DNA of 64,000 nucleotides from Emydura subglobosa (lineage: Eukaryota > Chordata > Testudines > Chelidae): the NCBI GenBank assembly GCA_007922225.1, contig ML679970.1, forward strand, positions 25,474,631 through 25,538,630. The letters run 5' to 3'. The first letter of the stretch is position 1. Each line of letters starts with the position of its first letter. The notes beneath the pieces are model-generated. The model was not told where the DNA came from and ran no database searches. It saw nothing but the letters and a program-made list of their open reading frames with translations. Position numbers and translations under genes: made by a program. Positions 1 through 11,000 of this stretch are shown one piece after another.

Positions 1-556
1 GGTTGAAGCATGTGGAACATGGTTCCTGACTGGAGTAACACGAGTTTCTCTTGGATTCTCTAGATCCTTTGTCCAGGTGTTTGCTGAAAACTAGCAGTTC
101 CATAATTTCCATTTTCTCACACCAAAGACAATTCTTGTAGCCAATCCTATAGTAAACTAACTAAGAATTTACTAACTAGGAAAAAGAAATGGAAGACTTA
201 TTTACAGGTTGAAGCAGGCAACATATATATACAAATGAATTAGTTTGTGGTTCCAAAAGATGACAGATGTAGGTAATCTGGCCACTGAATGTCTTTTAGG
301 GCTAACCCAGGTTGATCCTGGGAAGTCTCTGCATTTGTTTCTTAGCTCCAGCCCTTGTGAGAGTCCAAACAGCAAAGAAATAACTATTATTTTTGTAAGC
401 ATCTTTATATGCCCCTCCCTCAGAGTTCAAACTGATGGGATGAGTGCTCTTACATGTAACTTCTTCATGGATGGATGGGGCAGTCGACAAAGTTTTTGTC
501 CTACAGTGGCCCTTTTGGTTTTGATAGTCCTTGATGACTGGGAGAGCCACTTTACC
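1..556. other. Non-coding flank, nothing recognised
   Basis: Lies upstream of the first visible FGD3 exon, probably inside its first intron. No splice-flanked coding segment, RNA gene or repeat family is recognised. Confidence 0.5.
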
Positions 557-2425
557 TGCCTAAAACAACGAGAGTCCTGTAGCACTTTAAAGACTAACAA
601 ATTTAATTTCTGCAGGCATAAGCTTTCATGGGCTGTAACCTGCTTTGTCAGATGTAAGGAATAGAAATCAGATAGGAGGTGTATATATATACATATCAAA
701 GGGTAAGGAACAACACTGGGGAAGGTAGGTATAAGCAAAGTCCATTCAGTTAGAGTTGTTGAGGCCTATTCAGAACCATTGATTAGGAGGTGAGAATGTG
801 TGAACAGTGACAATTACTTCTTGTAGTGAGATAACCATTCCAAGTCCCTATTTAGACCCATTTTGATTGTGTCACGTTTGCAGATGAATTCCAGCTCTGC
901 AGTTTCTCTTTGAAGTCTGTTTTTGAAGTTTTTTTGTAGAAGTATGGCAACTTTCAAGTCAGCTACAGAGTGTCCTGGGAGATTGAAGTACTCTCCAACT
1001 GGTTTATGGATGTTACCATTTTTTATGTCTGATTTGTGTCCATTTATTCTTTTGCGTAGTAACAGTGTACATGGCCAATGTACATGGCCGAGGGGCATTG
1101 CTGGCACATGATGGCATATATTACATTAGTAGATGTGCAGGTGAATGAGCTCCTTATGGCGTGGCTGATGTGGTTAGGACCTGTGATGGTATCATTGGAG
1201 TCGATGTGCGGGGCAGAGCTGGCAATGGGGTTTGTTGCAGGGGTATGTTCCTGGGTTAGTGTTCTTCTTGTATGGTGTATGGTTGCTGGTGAGTATTTGC
1301 TTCAGGTTGGGGGGCTGTCTGTAAGCAAGGATAGGTCTGCCTCCCACAGCTTGAGCGAGTGAGGGATCATCTGTTAGGATAGGTTGTAGATCCTTAATGA
1401 TGTGTTGGAGAGATTTTATTTGGGGGGCTGTAGGTGATGGCCAGTGGTGTTCTGTTGTTTTCTTTGTTGGGTCTGTCTGTAGTAGGTGACTTCTGGGTAT
1501 CCGTCTGGCTCTGTCAATTAGTTTCTTCACCTGTCCAGGTGAGTATTGTAGTTTTAAGAATGTTTTATGGAGATCCTGTAGGTGTTTGTCTCTGTCTGAG
1601 GGATCGGAGCAAATCCGGTTGTATCTTAAGGCTTTGCTGTAGACAATGGATCGTGTAATGTGTCCAGGGTGGAAGCTGGAGGCATGAAGATATGTATTGC
1701 GGTCAGTTGATTTTCGGTATAGGGTGGTACTAATATGACCATCCTTTATTTGTATTGTAGTATCCAGGAAGTGGATTTCTTGTGTGGACTTGGGGACGAG
1801 TGTTGAGGAAGCGTTGTTTGAGGTCAGCCATAAAAATGTTGGCATACTGTAGGGCCATGTGGGTGCCCATAGCTGTGCCACTGACTTGAAGGTATAGATT
1901 GGCTCCAAATCTGAAGGAGTACTGGTGGCATAGGGCCTGAGGAGAGAGTCCACATAGTCTGACAGTCCTGCTGTGACAGTGCCAGTGCCTGAGATGATGG
2001 GGCGTCCAGGATTCCCAGGTTTGTAGATCTTGGGTAGCAGATAGAATAACCCTGGTCAGGGCTCGGGGTGTGTCTGTGTAGATTTGTTCCTGTGTTTCTT
2101 CAGGGAGTTTCTTAAGTAGATGTTGTAGTTTCTTTTGGTATTCCTCAGTGGGATCAGAGAGTAGTGGCTTGTAGAATGTGGTGTTGGAGAGTTGTCTGGT
2201 AACCTCCTGTTCGTAATCAGATCTATTCATGATGACAACGGTACCTCCTTTGTCTGCCTCTTTGATTATAATGTCAGAGTTGTTATTGAGGCTGTGGATG
2301 GCGTTGCATTCTGCATGGCTGAGGTTATGGGACAAGCGGTGCTGTTTGTCGACAATCTCAGCTTGTGCACGTCCGCGGAGGTTCGCAAGTTTAGAGCAGG
2401 CACTTTTACAGATATAAATCAAGCT
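557..2425 (-). mobile_element. Penelope-like retroelement, 5'-truncated and broken
   Basis: Read on the minus strand, frames at 2422-1730, 1953-1192 and 1140-814 form one decayed polyprotein. The first contains an RT region (KEADKGGTVVIMNRSDYEQE; SGTAMGTHMALQYANIFMAD), the second the post-RT segment (IHFLDTTIQIKDGHI; HASSFHPGH), and the last a GIY-YIG-type endonuclease region (VIYAIMC with YIG near 1075-1140) and its C-terminus (GEYFNLPGHSVADL, ending LEWLSHYKK). The order RT then GIY-YIG is diagnostic of Penelope-like elements. The join near 1800 skips the stretch that should hold the catalytic aspartates, so the copy is dead. About 100 bp at the low-coordinate end (557-660) resembles the abundant 3' tail of reptile Penelope copies. 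It is probably an ancient insertion. Confidence 0.85.
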
Positions 2426-4233
2426 TACATTTTATATTGTAACATGAGAGACAGATATTAAAGTAAGGTTAATGCATGCAGCAATTCACAAACATTTTAT
2501 AGAATCTAAACACATTCCTACAAGTCTAGCACCTATCTTGAACAATACTAATATATAGATGAGCTGGTCTGGCTTCCAGCGCTGAATTTGTGCTCAGCTG
2601 ATGCCTACAGACTTGGCCAGAGCTGGCACCTAGTCTACCAGCATCACAGCCTTCCTTTCATGTGCAAAAATATATCTTTTACCATCTCCCCACTCCTCTT
2701 GTACACTTACAGTTTTCTAGGGGGAAAAAACACAGTAGCAACCCTTTTATTTTTGGATCGGGAATTCAAGGTGATCTTGGACACTTGGCCAATACAGTAG
2801 TTTAAGCCTACTACTCTAAATGTACAGTATGGCCCAACTCCTTCAAAAGACGGACTTTGTGTTTAACTAGCATTGCTCAAACAAGCTGTGCAGTTTAAAT
2901 GGTTGTAAATCCTCCTGCATAGTGTACTCAAACACATCACTTCATCCTTAGTCATCAACTTCAGTGGAGCTGTGAGAACTGGCAGCAGTTGAAGATCTGC
3001 CCCAAGAAGAAGGGCCATTAGGCTTGTTCTGATCTAGAATGTGAAATTCTCACCTGAGATGTCAGGAATTTGCACTTTGTTTGTTGTCAAATAATTTAAA
3101 AAACAAAACCCTAAAATTACTCATTCAGAACTGTTGATAATTAAAGATATTTTACAACAATAAGCATGTTATGCAAACGTGTTCCATATAGAACATCTTA
3201 ACATAACCGCTCTGGCTAGCATGAGAAACTTGAATTCAGCTGCTGTTCTTGAAAACTTATTTAAGAAAACACTTTTAGGCTTTATAACTTGTGTATTGAA
3301 CTTTTAGGATATTTCCTATTAGGCAATTTAGGGTTGAGTGAATATTTGACAGCATGCTCAAAGACATTTTGGAATAATTTCAGTGTCAGTTTTTCTTAGC
3401 TTCTACTTTAAGGCCCACTTATGTGAAGTTGCTTTCATGATATAAAACGGTAAAAGCATGTGAACTTGTTTCCATGGGTTACTGCTTGTGTATTTATAAA
3501 ACCGTTTACTCTGCAAAAAATGAAGAACTGAATGCATATGTTTTGCTAAATTATATTTATTAGAAGGGACTACAAAGGACTAATTCAGAGGTGAAGGTGC
3601 AAAGTTCAGTCCTTTTTTTAACAGAATGGATACATGTTTAAAGTAAGCACTTATTTATACAGTATCTTGTTGAGTGCGATACCAAAAGAGGAAGGAAATT
3701 TGTGAAGAATATACCACAATGAAGCTGGGGGAGGGAGAAGTATATGAAGTTTTTATATTTTCTTGCAGCGCTCCCAGTAGAATAAATATGAGCCATCCAA
3801 ATCCATATTTTTCTTACAGATCTAGTTAAATGTATTAGAGTAACCAGAATTCTAAGTTTTGAAAAGTCACCAGAAAGGAAATTGACCACTATGGTGGAGA
3901 TGAAGAGAGCGCTTGCAAAACCAAGTCTTCGTGTGTGCGTTGTGCATCCTGTTTAGTAACAAGGAAGCGGTGATGTTCTGTCAGCTACTTAGTGCTTTGA
4001 CAGATCTGACACAACTGTAGAAATGCAAAAGAGAAGCTAGTCTATTTCTTTAGAACATATCAAAGTGTTTTTGTGTGAAAAATATCTTGACTGCTATGGT
4101 TCCGATGTAATTAATAAACAGCAGTAAAATAATGGGTGCTGCTCACTCTTTCTCTGAAGTGAGGAACTGTTGTTTCTGTTGGTATAGAGAAGCCAGAACT
4201 TTATCCTCTCTTTTTTCCCCTTAATTTTATTAG
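2426..4233. other. Intronic sequence upstream of the first visible FGD3 exon
   Basis: AT-rich, no gene recognised. The exon at 4234 starts mid-codon, so a donor must exist upstream, either here or before the window; I could not place one. No clear repeat family is seen. Confidence 0.5.
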
Positions 4234-4402
4234 TACCTCCTAAACCTGTCCATCTCAAACCTGGGCAGGAAAGAATTCCTCCAGCACCTTCTCGGCCTTT
4301 GCCAGCTGATCCCAAGTTATCAAGAAGCTTAGTGCCTGAAGAGGAAGAAACACAGACATCAGCAGGAGTCAACATCCTCATTGAAAAGTTTGAAAGTATA
4401 AG
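4234..4402 (+). CDS. FGD3: FGD3 upstream coding exon (proline-rich, LIEKFE motif)
   Basis: A strong polypyrimidine tract ending in TTATTAG precedes 4234, and AG|GTACAT follows 4402. The frame is open throughout: 2 nt completing a codon, 55 codons, then 2 nt. The first half is basic and proline-rich ([20 protein letters not shown]); the second half ends [15 protein letters not shown] short (V)xxLIxxFE motif after a proline-rich stretch also occurs in other FGD proteins ahead of the DH domain. The trailing AG joins the leading G of the 5540 exon to make Arg, and the next exon is open from its acceptor. The exon starts mid-codon, so a further upstream exon is required and was not found. Whether all transcripts include this exon cannot be seen. 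Confidence 0.75.
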
Positions 4403-5033
4403 GTACATATTTATTCTTGTCTATTTCAATCTGTCCGGTTTTTTTTTTGCATTCTTTTGAAACTTCATCTCAATGGGAGGGAAATACACATTTATAAAAT
4501 CAACAATTATTTATTATAACTGCTGTGTACAAATTCATATAGAGCAATTTATCTAATCATAAACCCTAAACTTAACTGAGTGTATATGGGGACTTGATAC
4601 AAAAAGTAATGTTGCCTAAAAACTTATTGGTCTATATCATGCCATCCATCTCCAAATAGAAGACCCCACTGAAATCAGTGAAGGATTCTGTCTAAAAATA
4701 ACCCAATGTCTGCTTTTAGTAGGCAAAGTTTAGGTCAGAATTGTTTTGTTATTACAAGATCTTGATTATTGTAATTAAAATAAACGAGGCTTCTGATTTT
4801 ATTGATAGGAGCTTTATAACATTCAATAAATGTCAAGCATACTGTTTACGATTCATAGGGAGGGAAAACGATTAAATCACAGCATATTATAGAGCAGGCT
4901 AATGTACAAGCTAGCTTCTACAGAAACTGCATTTATTGAATTTGGTCAATTTTACTGTAAAATTGGCTGATCTTGCAAACCCTATTTATAGGAAATTCCC
5001 ATTGAAGGTCAGCCCTGCAGGATAGGGTGTGGA

Positions 5034-5068
<35 letters not shown>

Positions 5069-8000
5069 CTTTCCACTAGTTATGATATTTAAATAGATCA
5101 AATTAATGTTGAAAGCTATTCTTTGATATAGGAAATATATTATTATATATATATTAAAATTTCATCTCTCTTGCAGGAGGTAAACTGCCCTGTAGGGTTA
5201 ATTCAATTGAAGAACAATGAGTTCCTGTCTTTAAGAGGGAAAAAAAGATGCTTCCTTCCTGCAGGACAGGAGAAATTTTAAAGGGGATAGCATTGTTTCT
5301 TTCAATGGTTTTGTATCCTTAAAGCCTATTCCTAGAAGTGGCATGGCTTTGTGTGCAACTTTTGAATGAGTATTTGTTTGTCATTCTGACTAGAATTTTC
5401 AAAGGTGCTGAAGGGAGTTAGGGCCCAGCTGCAGCTGCCATTGAAAGGGAATGGCAATTGGGCTCCTAACTCCCTTAAACACCTTTGAAAATCCATACCT
5501 CCAATTCAAATGACCAAGGTGCTTCCTCTTCATTTGTAGGCAACCTATACACGTTCTTCAACGAAACCAATTAAATTTAACTTTTAAGATGGATCCTGGA
5601 TTGGACTCTTCCAAACAGCCAAGTTCAAGTGACTGTGAAGTGGTAGCTTCCTGTGGCAATTCTACAAATGAAAAAAGTGAGCCAGATGAAAATGAGCCAG
5701 ACATACTGTGCAGTGCAGAACTGTCTAATACAGACATAATGAAAATTAAAGAGCTAAGCATCGGGGAAAACAAAAGCTATGAAGACTGTTCTGCTGTGAA
5801 TGTGAGCAAAGAGCCTTCTGGAGAGCTGCACCATAAGGACTCAACTGCAGAGCTGAATGGTAACGGTAAAATTCCCAACAGAGACAGTGGAATTGACAGC
5901 CCTTCTTGTAGTGTGGCAGGAGAGGCTTTCCCAAACGAAGAAGGCACAGAACAGAAGAAGTCTACTCGATCTGGGAATCCAACAGAGATGGAAACTGACA
6001 GTAAGGGTAACAAATCTTCACCTGTAGAGCAGAAGCGAGACTCAACGCAGGATGAAGATAGTGACATAGATGAGGGAAGTAGCGAGGAGCAAGAGACAGC
6101 AGAAGTGCCAAAGTTAGAATATTTAGATGTAAACAAGGTAAGAAACTTACTTATTCATCACTTTCAAACTGTAAGCTTTTATTCTGCAACTAGCCTTGTG
6201 CTGGGTAAACATCATTTCAGCCACAGTCATGGATTTTAAAGCCAGAAGGACCATTATGACCATGCAGTCTGTTGCTGTGTATACCACAGGTCATAACTTG
6301 TGGCTGAGATAGAGCAGTGGTTCTCAACCTTTCCAGACTACTGTACCCCTTTCAGGAGTTTGATTTGTCTTGCGTACCCCAAGCTTCACCTCACTTAAAA
6401 ACCACTTCCTTACTTTTGTATTTTTAGGTCTGATTTTGTATCACAGCACACTGTTACTGAAAATTGCTTACATACTCGTTTTTACCATATAATTATAAAA
6501 TAAATCAATTGGAATATAAATATTGTACTTACATTTCAGTGTATAGTATATAGAGCAGTATAAACAAGTCATTGTCTGTATGAAATTTTAGTTGGTACTG
6601 ACTTTGGTAGTGCTTTTTGTGTAGTCTGTTGTAAAACTAGGCAAATATCTAGATGAGTTGATGTACCCCCTGGAAGACCTCTGTGGTATGCATACTCCTG
6701 GTTGAGAACCACTGAGTTGCAACATCTCTTTTAGAAAGACCTCCAGTCTTGATTATCACTTGACTGCAAGTGACTGAGAATCCACCACATCTTTTGGTAA
6801 GATGTTCCAATGGTTAATTGTACTCAAAGCTAAAAATGTGCCCCTTAGTTCCAGTTTGCACTTGTCTAGCTTCAGCTGTTGGATCTCTGGCTGCAGGAGT
6901 CTACCTCTGTGGAGCTCCTGGCAGGCCAGGGCCTCACATATTCATATCTGAAATCATAGCCTTATGAAAGTACTTGCACGTCATTTTGAGGTCTTTGTTG
7001 TATTTTTGTTTATAAAGAAGGTTGTGCCTCTTTCTCTGTGATTTTTATATATTTTGCGTGGAAATGTTGCTTATTAAGGGTTGGATCTCTGTAAATTGCA
7101 TTGTTTTAAGTTGGTCATACATTTGAATACAGTGTGCAAAGGATCCTGGCCTAGAGCAGTATTAATGAACTTGTGACAAACAAGGAGTGGTACTGGTTAG
7201 GGTCACTGTTCCAATGATTCTTTGTAGCTAGAAGAGAACCTCCTGGAATACAGAATATTGTAGCACTGGCTGTTGTGTACAGCTGCTGTGTTGCTGCAGC
7301 TGTGAAACTTTATATGAAAGGAATATGTAATTAACTATATTTACCAAACCTAGTTGTAGTAGAATTGGTTGGAAAATTTTCCAACAAAAGATAAAATGCT
7401 GTTGCACCTATTTGCTTGATCAACTTACACCATCTCATATTAACACAGGGTCTGGCCTCATTGTATAGAATTTATAATAAAGTCACTATTATAGAGCAAA
7501 AAATATAAGGTCTGATTCTTCTCTAAAGTGAAGATGTAAATGGGTAGAAATTCACTTGAAGACGAAGCCGTAATACCAGTGTGAATGAGAAGAGAATCAG
7601 ATCTCTGGATTCAGAAAAATTAGTACCCTCCACTTCCAAAGGCAAATGTAGCAACCCAGTGAATCTTGTGGTGATGGGCTCAGAACTTGTTAATAATGTT
7701 TGTAAATCCAAATGCACCAAGCACATTATTCTTCCTATAGAACCATCAGTTACTAGTTTGAGTCAAGTCAGAAGGAAGGACAAAAACATTGAGTTTTGGT
7801 GTCACTGAGGCCATTAACTTGAGAGTAATAGCTGACTTAAGGCAAAACTTGAAAGTTTATTCTGGCAAATGCTGCTTCTCCAAGTGAAGATTGTTTACGT
7901 TTCCAAGCAGCATGATGACTGAATACACAGTCCACTCTGTCAAACAAAACTTTCCAGGGTAATTATAATAGTTTATATTTACGTAGTTAGAATTTTTCAT

Positions 8001-11000
8001 CTGAAGGATCCTAAAGTGCATTAAACTAACTGATGCTCAAATGTAACGGTCTAGGAGACAGCTTCACCAACTGTAGAAGTCCACCAACTCTGAACTGGAC
8101 AGCAGCAACTGTTCAAGAGTATAAACAACACAGGAATGCCACAATTTCCGAACAAATACTGAGATAAAAGAACCACGGTCTGGCAGATAGTGGAACCCTG
8201 AGCAATAACTGATGTGGGTTTCATAAACCACATCTATCTGGACAAACATGGTGATTGTTCTGACAGAACTACACCATCAGTCAATGAAGGGAAAGCAGGA
8301 GAGGAGATATATTTGGTTTTGCCTCCCTGTGAATCTTCTGTAGTTCACAACCACTGCAGAGACTGTAAGAACCATGAACCTGACACAGACTTTATAGCAT
8401 CTGCATTGGACAATGAGGACTTTATAAAGTCTATGTCAGCTCCATGGCTACTGTGGACATGCTATGGTTTGAAGTAGCTGCTGTGGGTTTAAATATTTGC
8501 AGGGAGTCAAAGTTGGAGTTGTTCAGAAATCAGGGTATGGAGGCTTGAGAAGCTGAATCAGAGGCCTGTCTGGACATCCAGGAGGGCTACAGGATCTGCT
8601 AAGGCCAAAGGAAATCTGCAGAGCTTCAGAGCTCTGCAAGGACTCCTTCCATGGACTCTGAGTGAGGACTAGAGGGAAAGCCCTTTGGAACACAGGACTG
8701 CATGATTCATCAGAAAGAGCTGGGGAAGGATTCAGAGAAAGGGACATGGTGAAGATCTTCAGGTCTGCTGGATCCCTGACCTATGGAAGTGAGCTCCCCT
8801 TTACTCTCTGGCTCCCCCAGGCCTTGATTTTTACTCGTTTTCCTAGTTTGTTTCTAAGCAGGCCTTCTAAACCTCAGAAAACTGGCTGCAGTTTGTAGTA
8901 GGACCTCAGAAAGTCCACATTCTAGTCTGCCAGTATTGTGAGCTTATGTAAGGTTTATAAAAAGTTCACACGGACTTTATAAAGTCTTCATTAGACACAT
9001 GGTTGCCACCAGGAACTGCAGCAAGTCTTGGGGACTTAAGAAGAGCTGCACTGAGGCAAAGCTGAGAGGAGGAACAGGGTACAAGGTATAGAACCTGAGG
9101 AAGCCTGGGAAAGCTGGGAAGTGGAGGGGAGATAATGTGGGAAAGCCAGCTGAGAAACCTCAGGAATCACAGGTGGAATTCTATGGGGAATTTGAGCTAG
9201 GGATGGGTCACCTGAGCTGGGTGTGTTCGTCTTACTTCCAGTGAACCTATCAGTCTCCTTTGGCACACCACAAAGTCTGCAGAACCCTGGCTGGCCATAT
9301 GCTATTGACCTACTTCAAAAATATGCCTTTACCTGCCTCATAATTGGTCCTGTGCGCTAAATCTCACTCTTTCAAATAAAAACTGCACTTAGCTTGTAAA
9401 TCAAACTTCTTCTAAGATAAAGCATGGCTAAAATACACTTATGTTTTCTAAATTAGTCTAACAGATTTTCTTTTTCTATGTCCTAATCTCAAAAACGGCT
9501 GGCCTGAATTGCTATACTCTAGGCCAAAAGACCATGCAAGATCAAATAAGAACAGTTGTATGGGTATGGGAAGGGCTTGGGAATTTGGACAGCATCAACC
9601 AGAATGTTGGATGAATTCTGGAGCACCACTGTACATCAGACACAAACATCTCCACTGTGCTGCAAATGGCTTTGCTTACGTAGAACACTCTGGACTCTAA
9701 TCCTACTAGTAGGGCTTTCTGAATCAAACATATGCTGCTTCTGCTTGTTTATTTGTACTGAGGTAGTATCTAGGAACCCCAGTCACGGGCCAGGACCCAT
9801 GTGTTGTATTTCTTTGGTCTCCTGTGATAAACCTTCATAGTTCTGTCACTTAATTCCAACACCAGAACTAAAAATGCAATAGTATCAGATTGCTGAAAGG
9901 TTTGGATGGTTCAGGAGATCGGAGCCTTACACCGCAGTTCATTGCCTTAAATTGAGTTGATAGTAACAGAAAGTTGTTACAATCTGAGGGCTGTTCATTG
10001 GTCTTTGTGAACTGACATTGTGGTTCAGTCCATCTCTCAGTGTCACTTTAACAAAATCCCCACAACACCAGAGGATGTCAATCAGGCACTTTTCACTGTA
10101 GTCAAAAAAAAAAAAAAAAAACACTGCTGCCCCCCTCCCCAATTTGCAAGGTTTCTTTGAAGACTAAATTCAGATAGTTGAACCTCGGGTTTCCAAACAG
10201 AGAAGGAAGATCTGTGGATTTATTTTTTCTATTGCAAACTGAAGACTTAATGGATGTAAAACATGACAAAGCGAATAATGGACACAGTCTCTCTTGTAAA
10301 ATATATAGTCAAGTCAAATTGATCTCCCTGAAGAATTGTTTTTGTAAGGAATGTAGGATCAAATCAGATTTATCCCTCGTGTAATTGCAGTAGGATGAAT
10401 TTGGCTCATTATAGAGATGTTCGTAAAGTGCACACACCATTATTTTGTAAGCTATTTGAGATCTAGGGTGCAGCATTTATAACAACACACTTTTGCTCCT
10501 CTTAGATCATTTATGTACTTAAATATATATGTAAAGTTTACATTGTGGGTTTTAAACAACATAAATCGTATTTGAAACTAAAGCTAATTGTTGCTTTGCT
10601 TGATGCTTTGAGTAGGTTTGGGAATCTGCAAATAGAGACTAAACTTTTGCAATTTAAAAGAGAACTTTTGAGGGGAAGGAATTATAACTATAGCCAGGAA
10701 TGAAAGTCTCTTGAAAACATTGCTTTTGTTAATTTTCTTCCAAGCCGCCTTATCTAAATGAATGTTTACTTGAGGTGTGTACTGTATTGTATGGGGTGTA
10801 TACTTATCAGCCCCTGTTCAAAGTAAACTGACCTCTGCAGCTAGCAGATGTGGGAGCTTCTTGGAATTCATTGACTCTGCAGAGATTGCTACCTCTGCTG
10901 AGGATGTAATTTTTACTGGAGCACACCTGTATATAGCCAATTGCTATATTACGTTGCCACGTTGTTCTCTCTTCCACTGCCTTGATTCTGCTCCCTTTGA

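Larger units (their letters stand above)
4403..5539. other. FGD3: FGD3 intron with poly(A) tract and foldback repeat
   Basis: GT-AG intron of 1.1 kb. It contains a 29-nt A tract (5037-5065), an adjacent AT-rich stretch (5130-5160) and a foldback repeat (5395-5492) close to the 3' splice site. Confidence 0.75.

Noticed and set aside
245..738. Open frames on both strands at the start of the window
   Set aside because: They overlap the Penelope 3' tail and flank, with no domain and no splice context.
4094..4408. 104-codon minus-strand frame
   Set aside because: It is the antisense shadow of the FGD3 exon at 4234-4402.
6138..6239. In-frame extension of the 5540 exon past the donor to a stop at 6237
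   Set aside because: The GTAAGA donor at 6138 and the phase-matched DH exon at 18701 make this intron read-through, not coding.
8040..8480. A + frame with Cys/His spacing (CRDCKNHEP)
   Set aside because: An isolated 87-codon frame; the Cys/His spacing does not fit a known finger and there are no flanking splice sites. Considered as an exon and dropped.
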